From assembly GCA_945906105.1 (NCBI GenBank), contig CAMDQO010000003.1, forward strand, positions 62,001 to 126,000: a DNA stretch of 64,000 nt. The letters run 5' to 3'. Positions within the stretch are counted from its first letter, which is position 1. The number at the start of each line of letters is the position of its first letter. Of the stretch, positions 33,353 to 41,146 are shown in pieces. Below the pieces are notes generated by a model. It worked only from the letters and a program-made list of their open reading frames with translations, made no database searches and was not told the DNA's origin. A program made the translations under genes and the position numbers. Origin of the DNA: Novosphingobium sp. Chol11. GTDB lineage: Bacteria > Pseudomonadota > Alphaproteobacteria > Sphingomonadales > Sphingomonadaceae.

Positions 33353-34639
33353 ATGAGCAGCACCACAGTTGATCCGCTGGACCAGATGGTTGCCGACTAT
33401 TCGCTTGTAACCAACGGCTATTCCGGCACGGCACCCAACAATCCTTATCCGATGCTCTCTGAAAAGCGCGGGCGGTGCCCGGTGATGCATGGCGATCTGC
33501 TGCTACAGAACCAGATCCCCTCGATGGCCGATTACATGATGACTGGCCGCCCAACCGTTACCCTGTTCCGCTACAAAGACATTCACACCGTCCTGATGAA
33601 CCCCAAGGACTGGCTGAGCTACATCGTCGGTGATGGCTTTGGCGCGGCGGTGGACAATATGCTGCTGACCGCGATGGACGGTGAGCCCCATGACAAGTTT
33701 CGTGCGACGCTGGCCAAGCCGTTCATGCGGACCGAAATCCGCAAGCTGGTCGATACCCTGATCCGCCCGGTGGTGATGGATGAATTCATCAACAAGCTGC
33801 GCCCCAATGGCGGGGCCGATCTGGTCCGCGAGCTGGCCCTGCCCTTCCCCCTTCGCGCCATGTACGCCTATTTCGGATTTCCACAGGATGCCGATCTGCT
33901 CTCCAATCTGGCCAGCTGGGCGATCCAGGTCGTCGCCGCACCGCAGGCTGATCCCGCACTGGCGGCGATCACCGTGCCGCAATCGATGGTCGCCGGGCAA
34001 TCGATGTATGACACTGTGCTGCCGATTGTTCAGGCCTATCGCGCGCGCGGCGAAATGCGCGTCGATATCCTTGGCCACATGATGCAGGTCGAGCACGAGG
34101 GACGCCAGTTCACTGACGATGAAATCACCCTGTTCATCCGCATGCTGCTGTTGGCAGCAGGAGAGACCACCACCCGCAGCTTTGCCAACATGATGGTGCA
34201 ACTGCTCGAAAACCCCGATGTGCTGGAAGAGGTGCGTCAAGATCGCACGCTGATTCCTAAAGCCGTGTTCGAGACCATGCGCCGCGACCCGACCGCCGGT
34301 GCCGTCGCCCGCATCGCTGCCCGCGATATGGAAGTGGACGGCGTGGCAATTCCCAAAGGCACCGCCGTGCTGCTGTCGATCGCCTCGGCCAACCGCGATC
34401 CCGAATCCTATGAGGATCCAGACCGCCTGTGGCTGAAGCGCCCGATGCGCCCGCTGCTCAGCTTTGGCTTTGGTCCGCATATGTGCATGGGCATGCACAT
34501 GGCTCTGGCGGAGATGGAAGTTGCGCTTGATGCCATGCTCGATCTGCCGAACCTGCGCTTCGATCCCGCCTATCCGCACCCGGAAATCCGCGGACTGAAC
34601 ATGCGCGGGCCTGATGCCATCCATGTGTTGTGGGATTGA
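33353..34639 (+). CDS. cytochrome P450 of a different family
   Basis: The protein has 428 residues. The I-helix AAGETTTRSF has the more usual AGxxTT form, ExxR is ETMR, and the heme loop is FGFGPHMCMGMHMALAEM with Cys378. It lacks the P450cam-type N-terminus and LPLVW end, so it comes from another bacterial class I family. It has its own 117-bp upstream region with a short inverted repeat (TCTAG-N4-CTAGA, 33293-33306). It probably acts on the same substrate series at a different position. Confidence 0.93.
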   Translation: MSSTTVDPLDQMVADYSLVTNGYSGTAPNNPYPMLSEKRGRCPVMHGDLLLQNQIPSMADYMMTGRPTVTLFRYKDIHTVLMNPKDWLSYIVGDGFGAAVDNMLLTAMDGEPHDKFRATLAKPFMRTEIRKLVDTLIRPVVMDEFINKLRPNGGADLVRELALPFPLRAMYAYFGFPQDADLLSNLASWAIQVVAAPQADPALAAITVPQSMVAGQSMYDTVLPIVQAYRARGEMRVDILGHMMQVEHEGRQFTDDEITLFIRMLLLAAGETTTRSFANMMVQLLENPDVLEEVRQDRTLIPKAVFETMRRDPTAGAVARIAARDMEVDGVAIPKGTAVLLSIASANRDPESYEDPDRLWLKRPMRPLLSFGFGPHMCMGMHMALAEMEVALDAMLDLPNLRFDPAYPHPEIRGLNMRGPDAIHVLWD

Positions 34640-34762
34640 GGTCTAATCGCACAGGACGGCACTATCCCGATGGTAGGTGAAGCGCACTAAGGCCTCGCTT
34701 CACAATGCGCCCAGTTATCGCAGCAGCACCATAAGCAAGCTGCACCAGACTGGGAGACCGCC

Positions 34763-36178
34763 GTGTTCAAACCTCAGGGAACAACGCCACGCGAACATGA
34801 TACGCATGACGCGGATGTAACACAGCTGACCGCTTATCTGGAAGCCGAACTGGGTTGTACGCAGATAGAATTGCACAAGGAGCGGCGCTGGCGGCCGGTA
34901 TGGCGGGCGACCATGATGCAAAACGGCCAGCCGGTCGAAATGCTGCTCAAGGGTGAACGCACCTGGCTGACCCATCCCTATCCGCTCGATTATGAGAGCG
35001 ATATGCAGCGCACCCTGCATGAAAATGGCGTGCCGATCCCGGCGATCCTCGGATATTGCCCAGAACCTGCCGCCATCGTCATGGAATGGGTGCGTGGCGG
35101 TCGTGATCCGGGGCTGATCCAGCAGGCCATCGAACAGGGCTCGGAAATGACCGAAGACCGCTGGCAGGCATCACTCAGTTACATGGAAATCCTGGCCCGA
35201 ATGCACGCAATTGCGCCAGATAAGTTCGTTGCCGCCGGAGCCCTGATGCCGGCGGATGACCGGGGAATCGCTCTGGGCAACTTCGAGCTGTTCCATGCCA
35301 TGACCGGGATGAACGGCATCAGCGATCCCTTCATCCATTTCTTCGCCGGGTGGCTGCGGCGCAATTATCCGCAAGGCCGTTCGCGTGTGTCGTTCCTCAC
35401 GGGCGATTGCGGCCAGTTCCTCTCTGACGGCCCGGAAGTAACCTGCATCCTCGATGTCGAGATCGGCCACCTCGGCGATCCGATGCGCGATCTGGCCTGC
35501 TACCGTGGCCGCCACCCGATCGAGAACATGGGCGACGTGCCTGCGCTGTTTCTCCATTACGAACAGGCTTCAGGCCAGCTGCTCGATTACGATGCCATCG
35601 CCTTCCACACCGTCGCCTTCCTCTGCGAGGCCTACTACGGTCCATTCTTCGGCCTGCATGACATGGGGCGCGGCGGTGACTGGGTGGAAAGCATGGTCCA
35701 GATCGCTGTCATCGGTCGGCGCGCGGTGGAAGCGCTCGCCGAAATCATCGGGCTGGAACTGGACGACATCGCCCTGCCACCCCCTGAAGCCACTCCCTTT
35801 GAAGACCTCGCGCTGGGCAAGCTGATCGCCGAACTGGGCCGCCTGCCTGAAAGCGATGCTTTGCCGGACTGGCAACGCAATGTGCTCGCCTCCATCCCGC
35901 ATTACCTGCGCAATCGCGGACGCTACCGCCAGTGGTGCGAAGCGGCAGACATTGCTGAAACGGCAGCACTGACCGGGACCAATCCCGCTGACGTAATCGA
36001 AGCTGACGCCGACCTCACCCGCTTCATCGCTGCTGCCGGTGCCGAACAGGATGCCGCCCTCACCCGCCTGTTCCACCGCCGGTTCTTGCGCCAATGCCTG
36101 ATTATCGCCGGAGCCGATCCCGCGCCCGGCCATATCGCTCTGGCCAAGATGGAGCCGATTCTCGACCGCAAGCCATAA
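34763..36178 (+). CDS. APH-fold phosphotransferase family protein
   Basis: The 471-residue protein has an N-lobe with a basic strand (VEMLLKGERTWL), a hinge AAIVMEWVRGG and a kinase-like C-lobe, GDCGQFLSDG followed by ILDVEIGHLGDPMRDLA. The Brenner motif HxD-x4-N is altered: the His is Thr and the Asn position is Leu (D-x-GQF-L). The metal-binding Asp (LDVE) is kept. Such proteins in terpenoid or steroid clusters may phosphorylate hydroxy intermediates or hydroxyacyl-CoAs; that is inference. It is 12 bp before an SDR and related to the gene at 37005. Confidence 0.8.
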   Translation: MFKPQGTTPREHDTHDADVTQLTAYLEAELGCTQIELHKERRWRPVWRATMMQNGQPVEMLLKGERTWLTHPYPLDYESDMQRTLHENGVPIPAILGYCPEPAAIVMEWVRGGRDPGLIQQAIEQGSEMTEDRWQASLSYMEILARMHAIAPDKFVAAGALMPADDRGIALGNFELFHAMTGMNGISDPFIHFFAGWLRRNYPQGRSRVSFLTGDCGQFLSDGPEVTCILDVEIGHLGDPMRDLACYRGRHPIENMGDVPALFLHYEQASGQLLDYDAIAFHTVAFLCEAYYGPFFGLHDMGRGGDWVESMVQIAVIGRRAVEALAEIIGLELDDIALPPPEATPFEDLALGKLIAELGRLPESDALPDWQRNVLASIPHYLRNRGRYRQWCEAADIAETAALTGTNPADVIEADADLTRFIAAAGAEQDAALTRLFHRRFLRQCLIIAGADPAPGHIALAKMEPILDRKP

Positions 36179-36190
36179 TAGGAAAACATC

Positions 36191-37000
36191 ATGGATCTGG
36201 GCATCAAAGGCAGGGTCGCGCTGGTAACGGGTGGTTCGCATGGCATTGGCCGCTGCGTGGCCGAAGAACTAGGGCGAAATGGTTGCAAAGTCGTCGTGGT
36301 CGCGCGCGGGCAGGAACAGCTCGATGCCACGGTTGCCGCAATCCGGGGCGAAGGCGGTGAGGCGATTTCCTTTTCGGGCGATCTCACAAAATTCGAGAGC
36401 TATCCGGCCATGGTGGCTGCCGCAGAAGCTGCTTTCGGCCTACCCGACATTGCGATCTACTCACCTGTCGCGCCGCTATCCGGCAGCTTCGATGACTATG
36501 ACGACAGCGCATTTGACACAGCCTTTACCAATATCGTCAAAGGCTTTGCTCACTTCGTCCGCTCTGTTTCTCCGGCGATGAAGGCGCGGCAGTGGGGACG
36601 GATCGTGACGATAGGCTCGGGCCATGGCCGCCTGCCTGCGCGGCTTTCCACGCTGGGATTCGATTATGTGCTGGCCAACACTGTCCGCCCTGCCGGACTG
36701 GGCCTGAGCCGCACCATTGCCGACGAACTTGCCCCCTTCGGCATCACCGTCAACACCATACCGCCGGGCTTTGTCGACACCGGCGCGTCTTATGATGCCT
36801 TCTTCCAGACCTGCGCCGATGCTGTCGGCCAGACGCTGGAACAATTCCGCCACGATCTCATCAACCGCATCCCGATGAAGCGCTTTGGCCGCCCCGAGGA
36901 GGTGGCGAGCCTCTGCGCCTACCTGTGCTCGCAGAACGCCAGTTACATCACCGGGCAATATATGCTGGTCGATGGCGGGCGAATGGAGGTCTATTACTGA
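36191..37000 (+). CDS. SDR-family protein with Lys-to-Asn change in YxxxK
   Basis: The protein has 269 residues with GGSHGIG at the cofactor site and ITGQYMLVDGG near the end. The active-site segment reads FDYVLANT, so the Lys of YxxxK is Asn (codon aac), while Ser (TIGSGHG) and Tyr are kept. Loss of this Lys usually cripples classical SDR chemistry, so it may be a variant with a different proton relay or a non-reductase role. It lies between two phosphotransferases and is convergent with the second. Confidence 0.82.
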   Translation: MDLGIKGRVALVTGGSHGIGRCVAEELGRNGCKVVVVARGQEQLDATVAAIRGEGGEAISFSGDLTKFESYPAMVAAAEAAFGLPDIAIYSPVAPLSGSFDDYDDSAFDTAFTNIVKGFAHFVRSVSPAMKARQWGRIVTIGSGHGRLPARLSTLGFDYVLANTVRPAGLGLSRTIADELAPFGITVNTIPPGFVDTGASYDAFFQTCADAVGQTLEQFRHDLINRIPMKRFGRPEEVASLCAYLCSQNASYITGQYMLVDGGRMEVYY

Positions 37001-37004
37001 AGGA

Positions 37005-38423
37005 TCAACGCTCTGGAATTACCTGCAGATCAAGTCCGACATTGTATGAGGCGATGCCGCAACCGGTCAGCAGGAAGTCCTGCCGTCGCAGCCACTTATG
37101 GAAATGCTGAATAAGGCGGGCGTCGTATTCTTCCCCCGCTTGCAGCACGAATGCCTCCAATCGCTCCATCATGTCCGCCTGCCCAGACGGGCGAGAGCCG
37201 ATCAGCGCCTCGGTATCGGCAAGATCAGCGGCCAACACATCCGCACCATATGTCAGCCATCGCTGCTGGTAGTTTGCCAGCGCTGCCGCTGAATCACGCG
37301 CATAGGCAGTGGCCGGGTCAGGCCCGGCCATTGCCGCGATCTGGCGGACTAGGTGATGTCCGGCCTGATCGAAGCCCATTGCCCTTGATTCTGGGGTGTG
37401 TGGTTCGCTCAGCTGCACACCATCATGTGCGGCCATCGCCGTCACGCACCAGCGCGAGGTGGCCACGGCAAAGTTCAGATAGGCGGTATAATCCTGTTCG
37501 GGCGTCGATGTGAACGCCAGCGGCCACAGCATGAAGCCATTGACCCCGCAATAGCCAGCCGTGTGATATTCGATCAGCCGCTTGGGTATCCGGTCACCGC
37601 TCACCTGCTCGTAGTGATCATAAAGCGCTGCCAGATCGCCCAGCGGCTCCGACGTGTCGCGCAGCCGCATTCCTGCCAGTTCAGCCGCCGGATCACCGAA
37701 TGCCGACATCTCGAAGTCAATCAGCCCGGTCACGCTGTTGCCCTCGAACATGAATTGCCCGGCATCGGCATTGATGAAAGCTGCCCGCGTCCGATCCAGC
37801 GGAACATTGCGGCGAAGCCAGCCTGCAACGAAACGCATCAGCGGCCATGGCCGACCGATGAGCCGGTCGAATATCGCCTCCGATGCGGCGTAGAGACCTC
37901 GCGAAACCGCATCGGCACCGACTGGAATTTCCAGACCGACGTCGGCAAAGCTCTCAAGCGGCAAGCGGTGCAAACGGGCGATGATTTCGACAAACTCCTC
38001 GCGCACTTGGCGGCGGTCATCGGCATCGTCAATTGTTGCGGTATTGATCGTGCCCGGAATCCGCTCGAGCACCAGCGAACAAGGATCATCGATCAGGCCA
38101 AGAACCTTTGGCGCCGGGATGCCGCTAGCCAGAAAAGCGCGATGGATCGCTGCTTCCTGCTGCATATCGATCGGCGAAACATAATTATCGCCGCGCGGAC
38201 CGCGGATATAAAGCGCCACAACCTCGCCGCCGCGCTCAACTTCCGCATCCCAACCCGTCCGCCAGCGCGCATGAGGTGTCAATCGAAGCACCTTGCCCAA
38301 ATTTGCGTCAAGCCAGGCGAAGACTTTCCGGTCCATCGCGCTTGCGAGAACAATCGGCGAATCGCCCACGGTCATGCTCCACTTTGACACTTCCAACTGC
38401 CCAATCCTATCAAGCACTCCCAT
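37005..38423 (-). CDS. APH-fold phosphotransferase family protein
   Basis: The 472-residue protein has an N-lobe ending in SLVLERIPGTI, and a C-lobe with INADAGQFMFEG and LIDFEMSAFGDPAAELAG. It shares the unusual D-x-GQF motif and similar length with the phosphotransferase at 34763, so both belong to one sub-family lacking the HxD-x4-N Asn. The 37-residue N-terminal part before the kinase fold is variable, and a later start is possible. It is the last catabolic gene before the tRNA. Confidence 0.78.
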   Translation of the reverse strand: MGVLDRIGQLEVSKWSMTVGDSPIVLASAMDRKVFAWLDANLGKVLRLTPHARWRTGWDAEVERGGEVVALYIRGPRGDNYVSPIDMQQEAAIHRAFLASGIPAPKVLGLIDDPCSLVLERIPGTINTATIDDADDRRQVREEFVEIIARLHRLPLESFADVGLEIPVGADAVSRGLYAASEAIFDRLIGRPWPLMRFVAGWLRRNVPLDRTRAAFINADAGQFMFEGNSVTGLIDFEMSAFGDPAAELAGMRLRDTSEPLGDLAALYDHYEQVSGDRIPKRLIEYHTAGYCGVNGFMLWPLAFTSTPEQDYTAYLNFAVATSRWCVTAMAAHDGVQLSEPHTPESRAMGFDQAGHHLVRQIAAMAGPDPATAYARDSAAALANYQQRWLTYGADVLAADLADTEALIGSRPSGQADMMERLEAFVLQAGEEYDARLIQHFHKWLRRQDFLLTGCGIASYNVGLDLQVIPER

Positions 38424-38498
38424 TGCCGCCAGACCTGTCGCCTGGAAGGCAGCGCCAGGAGCCGGTTCTAAAATGATGTTATATATTTCAATGATTTA

Positions 38499-38533
38499 GT
38501 TTTTACCGCATCGCAGAACGATGGGGTAAAAAC
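38499..38533 (-). terminator. hairpin terminator of the tRNA-Tyr transcript
   Basis: A 15-bp stem with one mismatch (GTTTTTACCGCATCG / CGATGGGGTAAAAAC, loop CAGAA) lies 17 bp beyond the tRNA 3' end in its transcription direction, with a mixed A/T tail. Confidence 0.6.
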
Positions 38534-38550
38534 ATTATCAGATGAAGCGG

Positions 38551-38636
38551 TGGTGGACAGGGCTGGATTCGAACCAGCGTACGCTCTCGCGGGCAGATTT
38601 ACAGTCTGCTGCCATTAACCACTCGGCCACCTGTCC
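38551..38636 (-). tRNA. tRNA-Tyr (GTA), CCA encoded
   Basis: The minus strand folds as a type II tRNA. The acceptor stem is GGACAGG/CCTGTCC with discriminator A and encoded CCA. The anticodon loop reads CTGTAAA (GTA), there is a long variable arm, and the T-loop is GGTTCGAATCC. The anticodon and variable arm identify tyrosine. Its 3' end faces the catabolic region. Confidence 0.96.
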
Positions 38637-38787
38637 ACACCAGCCTGCTGGCACCGGGTTGCCCCGTTATTGCGGCCCCGCGAGGGAGCCTTCCAGCCGA
38701 GAGATGGGGCACATGGCGAAGCGAGGCTTGCCTGTCAATGGGGCGACGGGCATGAGCGGCAGGGAAACTTCTCAATCAGGTGTGTGA

Positions 38788-39591
38788 ATGACAAATCAAA
38801 GTGAAGGCAAGCCGAAGCGGGCATTGCGTGGACGCGCGGGCCGAATGCAGGGCGGACGCGGCAGTGGGCGGGCATCGACCGGGGCGGTGCGGCTCTGGGG
38901 ACGGCATGCGGTGGAGGCGGCGCTGCTCAATCCTGAGCGGAATCATCGCAAGCTGTGGGCAACCCGCGAGGGAGTCGCAGCGCTTAGCGGTGAATTGCCC
39001 GCCGACTTCAAGGTTGAATGGGCGCAAGGAGCAGATCTTGCCCGTCTGGTAGCGCACGATGCGCCGCATCAGGGGCTGGTGCTCGAATGCGACGCGCTTG
39101 AGGATGTCTATCTCGGCGATGTGCTGCACGGCGATCCAGCGCGCCCACTGATCGTGCTTGATCAGGTGACCGACCCGCATAATGTCGGTGCGATCCTGCG
39201 ATCAGCTGCCGCTTTCAACGCCTGCGCCATCCTGACGCAAGATCGCCATGCCCCGCCCGAATCAGGCACCGTCGCCAAATCGGCTTCGGGCGCGCTGGAA
39301 ATCGTGCCTTGGGTGCGGGTGGTCAATCTGGCCCGCGCGCTCGAAGAAGTGGCCGAGGCGGGGTACTGGCGCATCGGCCTGGCTGGTCAGGCCGAGGCGA
39401 CGCTGGCCGAGGCGCTGCCCTCTGGCCCGGTCGCGCTGGTGCTCGGCGCAGAGGGCGACGGCATGCGCCACAACATCACCCAGCACTGCGACGCGCTTGC
39501 CCGCTTGCCGATCAGCGAGGCGATGGAAAGCCTCAATGTCTCGAATGCCGCTGCGGTGGCGCTCTATGCCACAGCGATGCGCGTTTTATAG
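38788..39591 (+). CDS. rlmB: SpoU-family 23S rRNA 2'-O-methyltransferase (RlmB type)
   Basis: The 267-residue protein has a basic N-terminal tail, a substrate-binding domain (LWGRHAVEAALLNP), then the knotted SPOUT motifs DQVTDPHNVGAILRSA, LVLGAEGDGMR and ESLNVSNAAAVALYA. RlmB methylates G2251 of 23S rRNA using S-adenosylmethionine. The 151-bp stretch between tRNA-Tyr and this gene shows no further gene. A lipoprotein gene follows after 23 bp. Confidence 0.92.
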   Translation: MTNQSEGKPKRALRGRAGRMQGGRGSGRASTGAVRLWGRHAVEAALLNPERNHRKLWATREGVAALSGELPADFKVEWAQGADLARLVAHDAPHQGLVLECDALEDVYLGDVLHGDPARPLIVLDQVTDPHNVGAILRSAAAFNACAILTQDRHAPPESGTVAKSASGALEIVPWVRVVNLARALEEVAEAGYWRIGLAGQAEATLAEALPSGPVALVLGAEGDGMRHNITQHCDALARLPISEAMESLNVSNAAAVALYATAMRVL

Positions 39592-39614
39592 AATTCACAC
39601 CAGAGGGGGACTCA

Positions 39615-40487
39615 ATGCAAACTGGTATCATCAAACGCTTTGGCGCCATCGGCTGTGTGATTGCCATGGCGCTGACACTCACCGCCTGCCTGCTTTCACC
39701 GGGCAAGTTCGTCTCCAGTCTCGACGTCCGCAAGGATGGCCAGTTCACTTTCACCTACAAGGGTGAAGTGTTCATGCTGGCGCTGACCAAGCTTGCCGAG
39801 ATGGGCAAAAACAGCGATTCACGGCCGTTTGAGGCGATGCCGTGCTTCGATCAAAATGACAACGACCGCGCCTGCACCGAAGCCGAGATCGCCACGCAAA
39901 AGAAAGATTGGCAGGACGAGCAGCAAGCCTCTGCCGAGCGCTCAAAGAAACAGGCCGAGGAAATGAAGCCCTTGCTGGGCGGCATGGACCCGAGCGATCC
40001 CAAGCAGGCCGAAGAATTTGCCGCCAAGCTGAGCCGGCAGGCTGGCTGGCGTTCAGTCGTCTATAAGGGCGAAGGCCTTTATGAGGTTGATTTTGCTATT
40101 TCGGGCAAGCTCGATCATGACTTCACTTTCCCGACCATCGAGGGCTTTCCGATGGCCAATGCCTTCGTTCAGCTCAGCCTGCGCAATGACGGCACTTTGC
40201 GCGTTGAGACGCCGGGCTTTGCCCCCAGTGCTGGCGGCTCACCTTACATGCAACTGATGCAGATGGGCATGGCTGAGGAAATGGCCAAGGCTGACAAAGA
40301 CGGTAAGAAAAACATGCCGAAAATTCCGGTACTCAGCGGTCAGTTCACCGTGACCACCAATGGTCATATCCTGGCCAACAACACCGATGAGGGGCCCAAG
40401 CAAGGCACGACAGGCCAGATGATGACCTGGAAGATCGGTCTGGATACCAAGGCCCCGCCGACTGCACTGATCAAGCTGGGCAACTGA
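39615..40487 (+). CDS. predicted lipoprotein of unknown function
   Basis: The 290-residue protein begins with a signal peptide ending in the lipobox LTAC (MQTGIIKRFGAIGCVIAMAL then TLTAC), so it is a lipid-anchored envelope protein. Residues about 85-130 are charged and helical (QQASAERSKKQAEEMKPLL); the rest is beta-rich. A GAGGGGGA ribosome-binding site supports ATG 39615. No named domain was recognised. It may be co-transcribed with rlmB and ends at a strong terminator. Confidence 0.8.
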   Translation: MQTGIIKRFGAIGCVIAMALTLTACLLSPGKFVSSLDVRKDGQFTFTYKGEVFMLALTKLAEMGKNSDSRPFEAMPCFDQNDNDRACTEAEIATQKKDWQDEQQASAERSKKQAEEMKPLLGGMDPSDPKQAEEFAAKLSRQAGWRSVVYKGEGLYEVDFAISGKLDHDFTFPTIEGFPMANAFVQLSLRNDGTLRVETPGFAPSAGGSPYMQLMQMGMAEEMAKADKDGKKNMPKIPVLSGQFTVTTNGHILANNTDEGPKQGTTGQMMTWKIGLDTKAPPTALIKLGN

Positions 40488-40521
40488 TCGGTTCGACACA
40501 CCCCGGCAGTTTACCACAGAA

Positions 40522-40554
40522 AACGCCGCGCCCGAACATATCGGGCGCGGCGTT
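40522..40554. terminator. bidirectional Rho-independent terminator
   Basis: A perfect 14-bp stem (AACGCCGCGCCCGA / TCGGGCGCGGCGTT) with an ACATA loop, followed by TTTCTT on the plus strand and by TTTTC on the minus strand. It serves the lipoprotein gene and the convergent HU gene. Confidence 0.93.
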
Positions 40555-40606
40555 TTTCTTATTCACGCGGGCCAGAGGCGTATGGCCTGCCCGAGATAAA
40601 CGGGTC

Positions 40607-40879
40607 TTAGTTGACCGCGTCCTTCAGGCCCTTGCCGGCCTTGAACTTGGGCTGCGTCGATGCCTTGATGGTCATCGGTTCGCCAGTGCGCGGGTTACGC
40701 CCGGTCGAAGCCTTGCGCTTGGCAACCGAGAAAGTGCCGAAACCGACGAGGCGAACTTCATCACCCTTCTTCAGCGCGCCGGTGATGGCATCGAATACAC
40801 CCTCAACAGCTTTGGTGGCATCGCTGCGTGTCAGGCCGCTTGAATCCGCTACTGAGCCGATCAGTTCGTTCTTGTTCAT
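40607..40879 (-). CDS. hupB: DNA-binding protein HU
   Basis: The 90-residue histone-like protein begins MNKNELIGSVADSSGL and carries the beta-arm DNA-binding signature GFGTFSVAKRKASTGRNPRTG followed by KFKAGKGLKDAVN. HU bends and compacts DNA as a dimer. It lies directly downstream of lon on the same strand, an order common in bacteria, with a 267-bp gap that should hold its own promoter. Confidence 0.96.
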   Translation of the reverse strand: MNKNELIGSVADSSGLTRSDATKAVEGVFDAITGALKKGDEVRLVGFGTFSVAKRKASTGRNPRTGEPMTIKASTQPKFKAGKGLKDAVN

Positions 40880-41146
40880 ATCGGGAACCCCCTACCTTGG
40901 TTGTAAATCGGAAACTTCTTGGAATCGCCTCGAAGTGGCGGGAATTGAGCGAGTTTTTGGGGAACTGTCAAAGTGAAATGACAGAGTTTTCTGCCCATTA
41001 TCCCCGGAAATTGGTCATTTTCGATGAGATGAGGCACTTGCCAAGCCGCAAAAAACCATTCCTGCCAAAATCACACGCTCAAGCCGCTGATTCGCGGCAT
41101 TGCAGCAAGAATCAGTTGCACTGCGAAACAATGCCGCTGCAGCCCC

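Noticed and set aside
33503-34624. 373-codon open frame on the minus strand opposite the fourth P450
   Set aside because: His-rich, low-complexity translation with no domain; it is the shadow of a well-supported gene.
37398-38387. 329-codon plus-strand frame opposite the second phosphotransferase
   Set aside because: No recognisable motif; the minus-strand protein has the clear APH-fold features.
1-38423. Assignment as an estrogen, testosterone or bile acid degradation cluster
   Set aside because: No 4,5-extradiol dioxygenase, 3-ketosteroid dehydrogenase, KshA-type oxygenase or HsaD-type gene set was seen, so a steroid label would be guesswork.
1-38423. Assignment as a biosynthetic (polyketide or terpenoid) cluster because of P450 and SnoaL genes
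   Set aside because: No polyketide synthase, terpene cyclase or NRPS is present; Rieske oxygenases, ALDH and PQQ dehydrogenase point to catabolism.
41094-41137. Inverted repeat GCGGCATTG / CAATGCCGC downstream of lon
   Set aside because: The loop is 26 bases and no T-run follows, so it is not a convincing terminator; kept only as a note.
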